From the NCBI GenBank assembly GCA_938048165.1, contig CALIBP010000041.1:1-48912 (forward strand): a stretch of DNA of 48,912 bases. Direction: 5' to 3'. Positions 1-10,737 of the stretch are shown piece by piece. This stretch comes from an uncultured Alphaproteobacteria bacterium. GTDB lineage: Bacteria > Pseudomonadota > Alphaproteobacteria > MPNO01 > UBA2964. Made by a program: the position numbers and the translations under genes. Positions within the stretch are counted from its first letter, which is position 1. Every line of letters begins with the position of its first letter. The notes beneath the pieces are model-generated. The model saw nothing but the letters and a program-made list of their open reading frames with translations. It made no database searches and was not told the DNA's origin.

Positions 1-40
1 CAGCCCTCCGCGCAAGATTGCGCGAAAATGGAAACCGCAC

Positions 41-1018
41 ATGACGGGCGGGACCCACCATCCTGTCCTCTTAAAAGCGGTTATCGCCGCTATAAACCCG
101 CGCGCACAGGCGATTTATGTCGACGGAACCTTTGGTGGCGGTGGTTACAGCCGGGAATTGCTCGAAACAACTGATTGCAGCGTCTTCGGAATAGATCGCG
201 ACCCCGATGCCTGTGCTCGTGGAGCCTCCATGGCGCAGGAATTCAACGGCCGTCTATCAATGATCCACGGCCGCTTTGGTGACATGGATCGTTTACTGGC
301 ATCCCACAACGTCTCCAATATCGACGGCATCATGCTCGATATTGGTGTCTCGTCATTCCAGATTGACGACCCGGAACGAGGATTTTCATTTCGGTTTGAC
401 GGTCCCCTCGACATGCGCATGTCCCTGGATGGGCCGACCGTTGCAGATATCGTCAATGAAACTGAGCAGAACGCACTCGCGGATATTATATACAAATACG
501 GCGAAGAGCGTCGATCACGACGCATCGCACGCGCTATCGTCGACGCCCGGGCCAATGCACCCATCAAACGTACATCTGAACTCGCCGATATCGTTAGAGC
601 TTGCTACCCCCCTGCAAAACCCGGTTCAAAATCGATTGATCCTGCAACGCGCACCTTTCAAGCGCTACGAATTTTCGTCAATGACGAGCTGGACGAACTT
701 CAGAGAGGGCTTTGTGCTGCGGAAACCCTTTTGGCTACTGGTGGTCGATTAGCCGTTGTCAGCTTTCATTCCCTCGAAGACAGAATTGTAAAAACATTCC
801 TTCGTGACAGGTCTGGTTCTGCATCGCGGGGATCACGCCACGCGCCTCAAGAGGCGTCGACGAGTCAGCCCGCGACCTTCACCGAGCTTAGTCGCCGCGC
901 CATCCGTCCCGACGATTCCGAAATAGTGGACAATCCTAGAGCGCGCTCTGCCCGCCTCCGGACTGCCGAACGTACATCTGCCGCTGCTCGGAGCCCTCTT
1001 GCCGGAGACGTCGCATGA
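41..1018 (+). CDS. rsmH: 16S rRNA m4C1402 methyltransferase RsmH (MraW)
   Basis: This is the SAM-dependent methyltransferase that N4-methylates C1402 of 16S rRNA, and it is the usual first or second gene of a dcw cluster. Visible family marks are the N-terminal HHPVLLKAV, the SAM-binding region VDGTFGGGGYSRELL near residues 27-41, GIDRDPDA, MLDIGVSSFQID, and VSFHSLEDRIVK near residue 240. At 325 residues it has the usual length. The ATG at 41 gives the normal N-terminus. The same frame is open back to base 2 but has no earlier ATG, so the start is likely but not certain. The stop overlaps the ftsL start. mraZ, if present, lies left of the window. Confidence 0.95.
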   Translation: MTGGTHHPVLLKAVIAAINPRAQAIYVDGTFGGGGYSRELLETTDCSVFGIDRDPDACARGASMAQEFNGRLSMIHGRFGDMDRLLASHNVSNIDGIMLDIGVSSFQIDDPERGFSFRFDGPLDMRMSLDGPTVADIVNETEQNALADIIYKYGEERRSRRIARAIVDARANAPIKRTSELADIVRACYPPAKPGSKSIDPATRTFQALRIFVNDELDELQRGLCAAETLLATGGRLAVVSFHSLEDRIVKTFLRDRSGSASRGSRHAPQEASTSQPATFTELSRRAIRPDDSEIVDNPRARSARLRTAERTSAAARSPLAGDVA

Positions 1019-1389
1019 TTAAACGGGCAACCCTAATTTGGATGTTCTTGGCGACCGCAGCCGGGATTGGCCTGTTTGTCCTCAAATATGAAGTTAAATC
1101 GATGGAAGGACAGCTTGCGACCATCCATAGCAAAACCTTGGAAAACCTCGAAGCTGTCCATGTTCTGAAAGCGGAATGGAGTTATCTAAATCAGCCCGAG
1201 CGCCTGGAAGATCTGGGTCGCCGCCTGTTGAATTTGGAGCCCGTAAAGGCAACCCAGACCATCGACATTGAAAATATTCCGTTCCGGCCTGTTGGCGGCT
1301 CGGAAAATAACCCCAATTTAACGAAAGTTCATCCCCCGGCGGTCGATCAGACCCCCCCCCTGTTCGCCAATATTCGGCGTAAACAATGA
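1015..1389 (+). CDS. ftsL: Cell division protein FtsL
   Basis: This is a 124-residue bitopic membrane protein of the FtsQLB division complex. It has a short basic cytoplasmic start (MIKR) and one hydrophobic segment at about residues 5-24. A periplasmic coiled-coil-prone stretch follows (about 25-60), then the LNQPERLEDLGRRLLNLEPV segment that is typical of alphaproteobacterial FtsL. It overlaps rsmH by four bases (ATGA) and ftsI starts on its stop codon, so the three are translationally coupled. Sequence conservation in the family is low; the call rests on topology, this motif and the position between rsmH and ftsI. Confidence 0.9.
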   Translation: MIKRATLIWMFLATAAGIGLFVLKYEVKSMEGQLATIHSKTLENLEAVHVLKAEWSYLNQPERLEDLGRRLLNLEPVKATQTIDIENIPFRPVGGSENNPNLTKVHPPAVDQTPPLFANIRRKQ

Positions 1390-3104
1390 TCGGCCGCCAA
1401 CCCCTTTTCCCCAAGAAACGGCGTCGCGAACCGCCAGTACCCCCACGTGTTGAAACTGGCCGCAGCAGGCTCCTAATTACCGGCGCCCTATTCTCCGTTG
1501 CATTTTTGGTTGTGACCGGTCGTTTGATCGGCGTCACAATGTTTGTTGAGAAAAGCCAACCGCAATATTCAAAAACCGTCGGCAAGCCAGCTCTTACCAC
1601 GGGTCGGGCGGATATCGTCGATCGAAACGGGAATTTGCTGGCCACGAGTCTCAAGACCGCCTCGCTCTTTGCCAACCCGCGCATCATGTTAAATGCCCGG
1701 GAGGCCGTCAACAAACTCGCGACCGTCCTCCCGGAGCTAAACCGCCGGCAAACATATGAGAAGCTTACCCAGGACCGCAGCTTTATTTGGCTAAAGCGCC
1801 ATCTAACACCACGCCAGAAATATGAGGTGAACAAGCTGGGGATACCGGGGCTCGATTTTCGAGACGAAGAACGTCGGGTATACCCGTCAGCCGCTCTCGC
1901 CTCCCATATTCTCGGCCATACCGACATCGACAACCGTGGCCTTGCAGGGGTCGAGCGACATTTTGACCAACAGTTACGAAAAAACCCTACCCCACTTAAA
2001 CTCTCGATCGATGTTCGTGTTCAACATGCGATGCGTAAAGAGCTCGCAGCAGCGGTCCGGGAATTCCGTGGTGTGGGCGCCGCGGGAATCGTTATGGATG
2101 TCCGCAACGGTGAAGTGGTCAGTATAGTCTCGCTACCTGATTTTGACCCGAACCTTCCGTCAGACATTGAATCAGACACTCGGTTCAACCGGGCGACGCT
2201 TGGCGTCTATGAAATGGGATCCACCTTTAAAATCTTCACGACAGCGATGGCCCTGGATGCCGGTCGGGTTTCGATGCGTGACGGCTATGACGCGACCCAC
2301 CCTATCCGCATCTCTCGCTTCGTCATCCGTGATTACCACGCCAAACGGCGCTGGCTCTCAATACCCGAAATTTTCATGTATTCATCAAATATCGGCACCG
2401 TAAAAATGGCACTCGATGTCGGTGTTGCCGAGCAGCGCACCTTTTTGCAAAAGGTCGGCATCCTGCATCCCTCACCCGTCGAAATTTCCGAGATTGGTGC
2501 ACCCCTGATCCCCGGGCGCTGGCGTGAAATCAACGCCATGACAATTTCATTTGGCCACGGCCTGTCCATTAGCCCGATGCAGCTGGTTGCAGGTGTTGGT
2601 GCGATGGTCAATGGCGGCATCTATCATGCACCGACATTTCTCAAGAAACCGCCACATTCAAGAAGTACCGGTCGCCGGGTTATTACGGCAAAAACCTCTG
2701 AACGGATAAGGCGTCTTCTCCGCCTTGTCGTCGCGAAAGGTACAGGCCGGAATGCCGCTGCCGAGGGCTATCTCGTTGGCGGCAAAACAGGAACAGCAGA
2801 AAAAGTTGTTGGCCGCCGATACAAAAAAAAGGCTCTAATGTCTTCCTTTATCGGCGCCTTCCCCATGAATGCGCCACGCTACGTCGTCTTCGCGATGATC
2901 GACGAGCCGAGCGGCACCAAGAAAACATTTGGATATGCGACTGGCGGTTGGGTAGCCGCACCGGTTGTTGGAAAAGTGATTGCTCGTATCGGACCGATTT
3001 TAGGTGTCCGAGCCGTTGACGAAAAAGCGCCCGAAATAGAGCGCGAGATGGCGATCGACATCGTCACACAAAAAGAAGGGAAGCGTCGCCTTGCGTCTTT
3101 CTGA
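1386..3104 (+). CDS. ftsI: Septal peptidoglycan transpeptidase FtsI (PBP3)
   Basis: This is the class B penicillin-binding protein that cross-links septal peptidoglycan in partnership with FtsW. It has a short cytoplasmic basic region and one membrane anchor (about residues 29-48), then the PBP dimerisation domain and the transpeptidase domain. All three active-site motifs are present: STFK with nucleophile Ser279 and Lys282, SSN at about 333-335, and KTG at 467-469. At 572 residues it has normal length. The ATG overlaps the ftsL stop, and its own 3' end overlaps the TTG-initiated murE. Confidence 0.96.
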   Translation: MIGRQPLFPKKRRREPPVPPRVETGRSRLLITGALFSVAFLVVTGRLIGVTMFVEKSQPQYSKTVGKPALTTGRADIVDRNGNLLATSLKTASLFANPRIMLNAREAVNKLATVLPELNRRQTYEKLTQDRSFIWLKRHLTPRQKYEVNKLGIPGLDFRDEERRVYPSAALASHILGHTDIDNRGLAGVERHFDQQLRKNPTPLKLSIDVRVQHAMRKELAAAVREFRGVGAAGIVMDVRNGEVVSIVSLPDFDPNLPSDIESDTRFNRATLGVYEMGSTFKIFTTAMALDAGRVSMRDGYDATHPIRISRFVIRDYHAKRRWLSIPEIFMYSSNIGTVKMALDVGVAEQRTFLQKVGILHPSPVEISEIGAPLIPGRWREINAMTISFGHGLSISPMQLVAGVGAMVNGGIYHAPTFLKKPPHSRSTGRRVITAKTSERIRRLLRLVVAKGTGRNAAAEGYLVGGKTGTAEKVVGRRYKKKALMSSFIGAFPMNAPRYVVFAMIDEPSGTKKTFGYATGGWVAAPVVGKVIARIGPILGVRAVDEKAPEIEREMAIDIVTQKEGKRRLASF

Positions 3105-4566
3105 CCTCGCAGGAGCAGGCATGAGAGCTCACCCAACCAACCTGGACCCGGACATCGTGGGTCTAACGGCAGATTCACGCGCCGTAAAACCCGGCTACCT
3201 CTTCGCCGCCCTCCCCGGCACTCAATCTGACGGACGAGATTTTATCGCTGATGCGTTGGCACGCGGCGCGGCAGCAATTCTCGCCCCGGCGGGCACAGGA
3301 TTGCCAACACTAACCAACGAAATTCCTGTAATCGATGTTGATAACCCGCGGCGAAGCCTTGCCCTGTTTGCAGCGCGCTATTTTAGCTCACAGCCGCATG
3401 TTGCCGCCGCAGTCACGGGCACCAACGGCAAAACATCCGTCGCCTGGTTTACCCACCAAATATGGAAACGCCTTGGTCATCGCGCCGCTGCCTTAGGGAC
3501 GCTGGGCATTACGACAGCGGAAACAAATAGCAGCCGTGGTGCCGGGCTAACAACAGCCGACCCGGTCACCCTACATCGCGAACTAAAGACCCTGGCAGAC
3601 GAGGGCGTCGATCATGTCGTTCTCGAAGCATCAAGCCACGGGCTCGAACAATCACGACTAGATGGCGTTCGTCTTACCGCCGGTGCGTTTACAAACCTCT
3701 CCCGCGACCATCTCGACCATCATGGCACTATGGATAATTACCGAGCAGCAAAACTTCGCTTGTTTGACAGTGTTCTTCCGGATGATGCCACAGCGGTTCT
3801 CAACGCGGATTCTGATGATTTTCCGATGTTCTCATCAATCGCAAGAGCGAGAGGCCTCCGCATCATCGGTTATGGACGGGCCGCCGACGAAATCCGGATC
3901 GAGCGGATTGACACCAAACCTGATGGACAGGTCTTATCGATCAAGGTGTTGGGTAAACACCATGAAGTCGCGCTCGCCATGCCCGGTATCTTTCAGGCGC
4001 GAAATGTTCTTTGTGCGCTTGGTCTTGCCCTTGCCTGCGGCGACGAGGCAGATGAGGTCATCGCTTTACTGCCTGAATTAAGTAGTCCACCTGGTCGCCT
4101 TGAACTGGTCGGCCGGACCCCGAACGGCGCTCCCATCTATGTTGATTATGCGCACACACCAGATGCCCTTGCTTCCTTGCTTGCCGCTCTCCGTCCTCAT
4201 ACCGCTGGCAAGTTAAGCGTCGTATTTGGCTGTGGTGGTGATCGAGACAAAGGCAAGCGGTCCCAAATGGGCGCAATTGCTCGAGACCTTGCGGACAGGA
4301 TTTATGTCACCGACGACAACCCACGCAGCGAAGACACAACAACTATTCGCGCGGAAATTATGGCGGGCTGCCCCGATGCTTCAGAGGTTAGGGACAGAGC
4401 GGATGCCATTCATCGCGCCATCACCGAGCTCGCCCCGCAGGATGTCCTCGTCATTGCTGGCAAGGGTCATGAAACCGGACAGATAATTGGTGATCAGGTC
4501 TTACCTTTCGAAGATCGCTCGGTCGCAACTGACGTCATTGATTCGATGGGAGATCTGAATCGATGA
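3091..4566 (+). CDS. murE: UDP-MurNAc-tripeptide ligase MurE (meso-DAP adding)
   Basis: MurE adds the third amino acid to the UDP-MurNAc-dipeptide in the cytoplasm. The ATP loop is VTGTNGKTSVAW (about residue 109), and the substrate-selecting motif DDNPRSE (about residue 411) is the one known to specify meso-diaminopimelate over lysine. The chosen start is TTG at 3091. It gives the family N-terminus MRLSDL, lies inside the end of ftsI, and has a purine-rich GAAGGGAAG about 10 bases upstream. An ATG at 3121 preceded by AGGAG is the alternative and would remove the first ten residues. The stop overlaps the murF start. Confidence 0.95.
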   Translation: MRLSDLAGAGMRAHPTNLDPDIVGLTADSRAVKPGYLFAALPGTQSDGRDFIADALARGAAAILAPAGTGLPTLTNEIPVIDVDNPRRSLALFAARYFSSQPHVAAAVTGTNGKTSVAWFTHQIWKRLGHRAAALGTLGITTAETNSSRGAGLTTADPVTLHRELKTLADEGVDHVVLEASSHGLEQSRLDGVRLTAGAFTNLSRDHLDHHGTMDNYRAAKLRLFDSVLPDDATAVLNADSDDFPMFSSIARARGLRIIGYGRAADEIRIERIDTKPDGQVLSIKVLGKHHEVALAMPGIFQARNVLCALGLALACGDEADEVIALLPELSSPPGRLELVGRTPNGAPIYVDYAHTPDALASLLAALRPHTAGKLSVVFGCGGDRDKGKRSQMGAIARDLADRIYVTDDNPRSEDTTTIRAEIMAGCPDASEVRDRADAIHRAITELAPQDVLVIAGKGHETGQIIGDQVLPFEDRSVATDVIDSMGDLNR

Positions 4567-5999
4567 CCGACATTCTCTGGACTAGAGATTCCGTATGCGC
4601 TGCGACCAGCGGCAGCGGCAGTGTTGATTGGTCCGCGACCGGCGTTTCTATCGACAGTCGAACTATTGAGAAAGGTGATCTGTTCATCGCCCTAAAAGGC
4701 CCGCGTGTGGATGGCCACGACCATGTCGTCCAAGCTCTTGATGACGGCGCCGCGGCAGTCCTGGTTGACCACCGGCCCGAGGGACTTCCAGACGATGCCC
4801 CGGTTATTGAAGTCCATGACACAATGACGGCCCTCAACGACTTAGGCAAAGCTGGCCGTGATCGCAGCACCGCAAAAATTATCGCCGTGACAGGCAGTGT
4901 CGGGAAAACCGGCACCAAGGATGCCCTCCGCAACGCATTGACATTGCAAGGAAAAACTAGCGCCAGTGCGCATAGCTACAATAACCATTGGGGCGTCCCG
5001 CTCTCTTTGGCCCGTATGCCCGCTGATGCAAAATACGGCGTTTTCGAGGTTGGTATGAACCATGCGGGGGAAATCACACCTCTTTCGCAAATGATCCGGC
5101 CAGATGTCGCCATCATCACGACGGTCGAACCCGCCCATATTGAATTTTTTGACTCGATCGAAGCCATCGCCGACGCTAAAGCCGAAATTTTTGCCGGCAT
5201 GGATGGTGGCACGGCTATTTTGAACCGCGACAATCCTCTTTTTGTTCGGATCGCAAAAGGAGCCAGACCACCAAACGTGTCGCGCACCCTGTCCTTCGGA
5301 GAAAATCCAGAGGCCGATGCGCGCCTCATTACACGAGTCGCTGATAGCTCCGGCAATAACGTCGAGGCCGTCATCTGCGGTCGCCGGATAGGCTATCGAC
5401 TTGGGCTACCCGGACAACACCTGGTTCAGAACAGCCTCGCTGTTTTAGCTGCCATTTGCGCAGTCGGGGCTGACGTTGCCGCTGCTGCCAAGACCTTGAG
5501 TGAGCTTACCCCAATCGCAGGACGCGGCGCCCGGCGAACCATTAAATTCGCCGATGGCAGCTTCACGATTATCGATGAAAGCTACAACGCTAACCCTGCC
5601 TCTATGCGGGCGGCGATGGAAACTCTCGCTGCGATGCGACCAGAACCCTGTGCCAAACGAGTTGCCGTTCTCGGTGACATGCGCGAGTTGGGCAAGAATT
5701 CGCGGGACTATCACCTCGCTCTAGCTGATGTACTTGTTCAGAACGGCATCGATAAGGTTTTTGCCTGTGGCGAACATATGGCAGCCATGTTCGATGCCAT
5801 CCCACCCGAGATGAGAGGTGGCTATAGCGAGTCAGCGGAGGAGCTTGGGCAGGTTGTCGCCACCCAAGTTCGGGCTGGCGATGTGGTCACTGTAAAAGGA
5901 TCTCTCGCCAGCGGCATGAAAACCGTCGTCGACCAGCTGAGCGCCCTAGAGACAAAAGCGGCCCCGGAACCGGGACCAGCATTAAACGGGGCCGCATAG
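4563..5999 (+). CDS. murF: UDP-MurNAc-tripeptide:D-Ala-D-Ala ligase MurF
   Basis: MurF adds the D-Ala-D-Ala dipeptide to complete the UDP-MurNAc-pentapeptide. The three Mur-ligase domains are recognisable: an N-terminal substrate domain ([16 protein letters not shown]), the central ATPase with P-loop [14 protein letters not shown] near residue 103, and the C-terminal domain with [11 protein letters not shown] near residue 337 and [10 protein letters not shown]. Its 478 residues are normal for the family. Its ATG shares bases with the murE TGA, and mraY starts two bases after its stop. Confidence 0.95.
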   Translation: MTDILWTRDSVCAATSGSGSVDWSATGVSIDSRTIEKGDLFIALKGPRVDGHDHVVQALDDGAAAVLVDHRPEGLPDDAPVIEVHDTMTALNDLGKAGRDRSTAKIIAVTGSVGKTGTKDALRNALTLQGKTSASAHSYNNHWGVPLSLARMPADAKYGVFEVGMNHAGEITPLSQMIRPDVAIITTVEPAHIEFFDSIEAIADAKAEIFAGMDGGTAILNRDNPLFVRIAKGARPPNVSRTLSFGENPEADARLITRVADSSGNNVEAVICGRRIGYRLGLPGQHLVQNSLAVLAAICAVGADVAAAAKTLSELTPIAGRGARRTIKFADGSFTIIDESYNANPASMRAAMETLAAMRPEPCAKRVAVLGDMRELGKNSRDYHLALADVLVQNGIDKVFACGEHMAAMFDAIPPEMRGGYSESAEELGQVVATQVRAGDVVTVKGSLASGMKTVVDQLSALETKAAPEPGPALNGAA

Positions 6000-6001
6000 C
6001 T

Positions 6002-7090
6002 ATGCTGTACAACCTGCTCTTTCCACTCGCTGACGATTTTGGCCTCTTCAATCTCTTCAGATATCTGACTTTCCGAACCGGCGGCGCTGTCCTTACCGCC
6101 CTGATCATTAGCTTTCTACTGGGTGGGCCACTAATACGCTGGCTCAAAAGCCAGCAGGGAGAAGGCCAGCCAATTCGCGAGGATGGACCTGAAAGTCACC
6201 CGCTGACAAAGAAGGGAACGCCGACGATGGGCGGTCTCTTGATCCTCATTGCCGTCACAACGGCGACCCTCCTTTGGGCAGATCTCAGCAACCGCTATGT
6301 CTGGGCCGTTCTGATCGTGACATTAGGGTTTGGCATAATCGGTTTCCTCGACGATTACCTCAAACTCTCCAAACGGTCTTCCGACGGGCTTCCCGGAAAG
6401 ATCAAACTCATCGCCGAAATTACTATTGCTGGTGCCGTCGCCTGGTGGATTTCTGAGATCACTCTTGATCCGCTTGCCACGGGTCTCGCCGTGCCCTTCT
6501 TTAAAAATCTGCTTATCGATCTCGGCTGGTTCTTTATACCCTTTGCTGCTCTGGTCATGGTCGGTGCCTCGAATGCCGTCAACCTGACGGATGGGCTAGA
6601 CGGATTAGCTATCGTCCCCGCGATGATCGTCGCCGGGTGCCTGGCGCTAATAACTTATATTGTCGGCAATCAGGTTTTCTCGAGTTACCTACAAGTGCAC
6701 AATATTCCTGGTGCAGGTGAGCTCACCATATTCTGCGGCGCCTTGGTTGGTGCCAGTCTTGGCTTCCTGTGGTTCAACGCGCCACCCGCCATGGTCTTTA
6801 TGGGCGATACCGGCTCGCTCTCCGTTGGTGGCGCCATCGGCACAGTAAGTGTCATCACCAAACATGAACTGGTTCTTGTCATTATTGGCGGGTTGTTTGT
6901 CCTGGAAACCATTTCGGTGATTGTTCAGGTCGCTTCCTTTAAATTGACCGGCCGCCGCGTGTTTCGCATGGCGCCGCTTCATCACCATTTCGAAAAAAAG
7001 GGCTGGAAAGAGCCGACCATTGTCATCCGGTTTTGGATCATTGCCATGATCCTCGCTTTGATCGGTCTTTCCACGCTGAAATTACGATGA
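6002..7090 (+). CDS. mraY: Phospho-MurNAc-pentapeptide transferase MraY
   Basis: MraY is the polytopic inner-membrane enzyme that transfers phospho-MurNAc-pentapeptide from UDP to undecaprenyl phosphate, forming lipid I. About ten hydrophobic segments are visible. Catalytic and substrate motifs are present: [11 protein letters not shown], the aspartate-rich [32 protein letters not shown] and the cytoplasmic [12 protein letters not shown] near the C-terminus. Its 362 residues match the family. It lies between murF and murD as in other Gram-negative dcw clusters. Confidence 0.97.
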   Translation: MLYNLLFPLADDFGLFNLFRYLTFRTGGAVLTALIISFLLGGPLIRWLKSQQGEGQPIREDGPESHPLTKKGTPTMGGLLILIAVTTATLLWADLSNRYVWAVLIVTLGFGIIGFLDDYLKLSKRSSDGLPGKIKLIAEITIAGAVAWWISEITLDPLATGLAVPFFKNLLIDLGWFFIPFAALVMVGASNAVNLTDGLDGLAIVPAMIVAGCLALITYIVGNQVFSSYLQVHNIPGAGELTIFCGALVGASLGFLWFNAPPAMVFMGDTGSLSVGGAIGTVSVITKHELVLVIIGGLFVLETISVIVQVASFKLTGRRVFRMAPLHHHFEKKGWKEPTIVIRFWIIAMILALIGLSTLKLR

Positions 7091-7097
7091 GGGGCGC

Positions 7098-8489
7098 GTG
7101 ATCGAGATACAATCCCGCCGCGATCAGACAATCGCTCTATTCGGCCTCGGCGCTTCAGGCCTCGCCTCCGCTCGCGCCCTGATCAAAAGCGGGGCGACCG
7201 TTCTCGCGTGGGATGACAACAAAGATCAACGAGAAGCGGTGCAACGAGACGGAATCGTGGTTTGTGACCTCTACAAACAGGATTTCGAAACCCTCGACGC
7301 CCTGGTTCTTGCCCCTGGCATTCCTCTAACGCACAAGCCACATGCCATTGCGCAGAGGGCTAAAGCGGCAAACTGCCCTATTATTGGCGACATCGAGCTG
7401 TTAATCGAGGCCTGTCCAGCGACCCAATTCATTGGCGTTACCGGAACCAATGGCAAATCCACAACGACCGCCCTCGTCGGTCATTTGCTACACACAGCTA
7501 ACATTAAATCGCAAATTGGCGGCAATCTTGGTCCCCCGGCGCTCGGCTTCAACATGCCTGCACAAGACGAAATCATTGTCCTCGAACTATCGTCTTATCA
7601 GCTCGACCTAACGTTAAAGGCAACATTTGATATCGCTGTCTTTCTCAATATCAGCCCCGATCATCTCGACCGTCACGGCGATATGGAGGGATATATCAAC
7701 GCCAAACGGCTTATTTTTCGGGACCGTGAAAACACTGTAGATCCACAGGTCGCGATCATCGGTGTCGACGACGACAATGGACGTACCCTCTTCAAAGAAT
7801 TCTCGCAACGACCTGGATGGAGAGCAATCGCCATCTCAATGTCGGAGAGACTGGATGACGGGTTATACGCCGATAACGGAACGCTCTATCAAGCAACCGC
7901 CGGAAACATTGAAGAAATCTGCGATCTCTCCCAGGCACAGAGTCTACCAGGCACCCATAATTGGCAGAACGCGGCAGCAGCAGCGGCCGTCGGACATACG
8001 CTAAAGATCAGCCACGACGACATCGCCAGCGCAATTACGAGTTATCCCGGCCTGCCACATCGCATGGAAAATCTATGTCGGGTTTATAACGCTACATTTA
8101 TAAACGACAGCAAGGCGACAAACGGTGAAGCTGCCGCGCGCGCCCTTTCTTGCTATGAAGATATTTTCTGGATCGCTGGTGGCAGGGCGAAAGACGATGG
8201 GTTGGCGGTCATTAAGCCATTCCTGCCAAACATTCGGCACGCCTTTCTAATAGGTGAAGCCGGCCCTGCCTTTGAAGCTGAGCTCGCAGGCGCTGTCCCT
8301 GTCACGCAATGCGGCGATCTGGAAACAGCGACTAAAAAAGCCTATCAAGCGGCCCTTGCCTCTAAATCGAACAGAGCAACAGTTCTGCTATCACCCGCTT
8401 GCGCCTCCTTCGATCAATGGAAAAACTTCGAAATCCGCGGCGAGGCCTTTAAAAGGTTTGTTGCCGAAATCGCGGAGGGCGACGCATGA
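7098..8489 (+). CDS. murD: UDP-MurNAc-L-Ala:D-Glu ligase MurD
   Basis: MurD adds D-glutamate to UDP-MurNAc-L-alanine. An N-terminal Rossmann-like domain starts with TIALFGLGASGLASARAL, and the ATP loop is GVTGTNGKSTTTALVGHLL near residue 114. ELSSYQLD and NISPDHLDRHG follow, and the C-terminal domain carries FINDSKATNGEAAA and WIAGG. Translation starts at GTG 7098, seven bases after mraY and with GAGGGG close upstream; no ATG gives a complete N-terminal domain. The stop overlaps the ftsW ATG. Confidence 0.95.
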   Translation: MIEIQSRRDQTIALFGLGASGLASARALIKSGATVLAWDDNKDQREAVQRDGIVVCDLYKQDFETLDALVLAPGIPLTHKPHAIAQRAKAANCPIIGDIELLIEACPATQFIGVTGTNGKSTTTALVGHLLHTANIKSQIGGNLGPPALGFNMPAQDEIIVLELSSYQLDLTLKATFDIAVFLNISPDHLDRHGDMEGYINAKRLIFRDRENTVDPQVAIIGVDDDNGRTLFKEFSQRPGWRAIAISMSERLDDGLYADNGTLYQATAGNIEEICDLSQAQSLPGTHNWQNAAAAAAVGHTLKISHDDIASAITSYPGLPHRMENLCRVYNATFINDSKATNGEAAARALSCYEDIFWIAGGRAKDDGLAVIKPFLPNIRHAFLIGEAGPAFEAELAGAVPVTQCGDLETATKKAYQAALASKSNRATVLLSPACASFDQWKNFEIRGEAFKRFVAEIAEGDA

Positions 8490-9610
8490 CCGCCTTTACC
8501 CGCACGGACACATCTTTGCTCGGCCGCTGGTGGTGGACAATCGACCATTGGACGCTCGCCGCGATCGCGCTCCTGATCGGGTTCGGCATTATGATGACCA
8601 TGGCGGCGAGCCCGCCGGTCGCTGACCGCCTTGGATATGACTCCTTTCATTTTGTCAGAAAACAGCTGTTCTATTTACCGATAGCTATCGCCGCCTTGAT
8701 CGGCGTTTCACTAATGTCACCGCGTGGCATCAGGCGATTTGCAACAGGACTTTTCGTTCTAAGCCTCATTCTATTGGTCGCAACCTTCTTCTTTGGTACG
8801 GAGATCAAGGGCGCACGCCGCTGGATCAGTATCGCAGGGCTGTCTCTACAACCCTCCGAATTTGTTAAACCCACTTTTGCTGTCGTTACCGCCTGGCTTT
8901 TCGCGATGCGAGGCGACAATGGCAAAGAAGTTGGTCGAACCGCGGCCATCGTCTTATACGGTTTTTTCGTCAGCCTGCTCTTACTCCAACCTGATTTCGG
9001 TATGACGGTCGTCGTCTCCGCCGTCTGGTTCACACAGTTTTTCCTCGCCGGTCTTCCGATGCTCTGGGTCGCTGGGTTTATCGCCGTCGGTATTGGCGGC
9101 GCTGTCGGCGCCTATTTCCTGCTACCCCATGTTGCCAGCCGCGTTGACCGGTTTATTGATCCTTCTTCAGGCGACAGCTATCAGGTCATGCGGTCGATGG
9201 AAGCCTTTATGAACGGTGGCGTTCTCGGTCGCGGCCCGGGCGAAGGTTCCGTTAAAACCGTCCTACCGGATGCCCATACCGACTTTATCTTCGCGGTCGC
9301 CGCTGAAGAATTTGGCATGATCGCCTGTCTTATCCTCGTCGGGCTTTTCGCCTTTATTGTTCTTCGCGGTTTCTCCCGCGTTATCAAGGAAACCAACTTC
9401 TTCATTCTGTTAGCCGTGACAGGTCTTCTGGTTCAGTTTGGCCTTCAATCCCTCGTTAACATGGCATCGACCCTTCATCTTATGCCGACGAAGGGTATGA
9501 CCCTGCCATTCATCAGCTATGGCGGTTCTTCGCTGGTTTCCGTTGCCCTATGTATTGGTATGGCACTGTCCCTTACGCGGCGTCGCGTTGGACAGGAGGC
9601 AGGCCTATGA
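8486..9610 (+). CDS. ftsW: SEDS peptidoglycan glycosyltransferase FtsW
   Basis: FtsW is the division-specific SEDS polymerase that works with FtsI to make septal glycan. The sequence is strongly hydrophobic with about ten membrane segments. SEDS marks include KGARRWI, LQPSEFVKP, LLQPDFGMT, the extracytoplasmic ASRVDRFIDPSSGDSYQ loop, GRGPGEGSVK, LPDAHTDFIFAVAAEEFG, and the terminal KGMTLPFISYGGSSL. At 374 residues it has the usual length. It starts on the murD stop and its own stop overlaps the preferred murG start. Confidence 0.96.
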   Translation: MTAFTRTDTSLLGRWWWTIDHWTLAAIALLIGFGIMMTMAASPPVADRLGYDSFHFVRKQLFYLPIAIAALIGVSLMSPRGIRRFATGLFVLSLILLVATFFFGTEIKGARRWISIAGLSLQPSEFVKPTFAVVTAWLFAMRGDNGKEVGRTAAIVLYGFFVSLLLLQPDFGMTVVVSAVWFTQFFLAGLPMLWVAGFIAVGIGGAVGAYFLLPHVASRVDRFIDPSSGDSYQVMRSMEAFMNGGVLGRGPGEGSVKTVLPDAHTDFIFAVAAEEFGMIACLILVGLFAFIVLRGFSRVIKETNFFILLAVTGLLVQFGLQSLVNMASTLHLMPTKGMTLPFISYGGSSLVSVALCIGMALSLTRRRVGQEAGL

Positions 9611-10737
9611 ATGTCTCCATACTCCAGGGGCGGCCAATCGTTCTCGCAGCCGGCGGCACCGGCGGCCATGTCTATCCGGCGCTTGCCTTAGCAGATGTTC
9701 TGAGATCACGGGGCTGGCCTATCGCTTTTGTGACTGATGAACGCGGCACCGCGTTTGGCGATCCATCTCCCGGTACTGAAATATACCATATCAAGGCGGC
9801 GAGCCTTGGCGGCAGCGCCTGCAGCAAACTCAAGGGGCTCACGCAGTTAGGCGTTGGGTTGTTGCAGGCGCGCGCCCTCCTTAAACGCTTAAATCCGGCA
9901 GCCGCTATCGGTTTTGGCGGCTACCCCTCAGTGCCAACGATGTGTGCGGCAACCCAAATTGGAACGCCCACTTTAATTCATGAGCAAAATGCCGTCCTCG
10001 GACGGGCAAACCGCCTGCTCGCCCCTCGGGTGGGAACGATCGCCACGTCATTCGAGAAGATATCAAGGATTCAACCCCAGGCGGTCAGTAAAACCGTCTT
10101 AACTGGGAATCCCGTTCGTGCCGCGATCTCAACAATCGGTGATATGCCTTATCCTTCACTGGCGGGAACCAACCCAATCCACATCTTGATTTTTGGTGGC
10201 AGCCAGGGAGCTCGGGTGTTGAGTGACGTTGTCCCAGCGGCGCTGACTTCACTTTCCCAAGATGAACGATCCCGTCTTCATGTTACGCAGCAATGCCGCC
10301 CAGAAGATCTCGAGCGCGTAAAGGCTGCATATAAATCAGCTGACATCGCCGCGTCTCTGGCAACATATTTCGATGATATGCCTGCGCGACTGTCTGAGGT
10401 ACATCTGGTTATCGCGCGTGCCGGCGCTTCGACAATCTCGGAACTTATGGCATCCGGTCGACCGGCAATCCTTATTCCCTACCCGCACGCCACCGATGAC
10501 CATCAAACGGCAAATGCCAATAATATCGCTGCTGCAGGGGCCGGTTGGTGCATTCCGGAACCGTCATTCACCGTCGAGTTTGTCACCGGTGAGTTCCGAC
10601 GTTTCATAGATCAGCCAGATATTTTGTCGGAGACTGCAGCAAACACCAAGACCCTGCGTAGAGCTGATGCAGCAGCGCGGCTTGCCAATGCGGTCGAAGA
10701 AAGCGTTCGCCTTTCCCAACAAGGGGAGGCCGCATGA
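9607..10737 (+). CDS. murG: UDP-GlcNAc transferase MurG (lipid II synthase)
   Basis: MurG is a peripheral GT28 glycosyltransferase that adds GlcNAc to lipid I to make lipid II. Its marks are [19 protein letters not shown] near the N-terminus, [38 protein letters not shown], the C-terminal [35 protein letters not shown] region (a continuous conserved stretch near residues 266-300), and a coiled C-terminus. The frame is open 57 bases further upstream inside ftsW. I chose the ATG at 9607 because it overlaps the ftsW stop as ATGA, has AGGAG eight bases upstream, and gives the usual 376-residue protein. Confidence 0.95.
   Translation: MNVSILQGRPIVLAAGGTGGHVYPALALADVLRSRGWPIAFVTDERGTAFGDPSPGTEIYHIKAASLGGSACSKLKGLTQLGVGLLQARALLKRLNPAAAIGFGGYPSVPTMCAATQIGTPTLIHEQNAVLGRANRLLAPRVGTIATSFEKISRIQPQAVSKTVLTGNPVRAAISTIGDMPYPSLAGTNPIHILIFGGSQGARVLSDVVPAALTSLSQDERSRLHVTQQCRPEDLERVKAAYKSADIAASLATYFDDMPARLSEVHLVIARAGASTISELMASGRPAILIPYPHATDDHQTANANNIAAAGAGWCIPEPSFTVEFVTGEFRRFIDQPDILSETAANTKTLRRADAAARLANAVEESVRLSQQGEAA

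Noticed and set aside
1094-1933. 279-codon open frame on the - strand opposite ftsL/ftsI
   Set aside because: It lies antisense to two certain division genes, has no recognisable protein motif, and is a codon-bias shadow.
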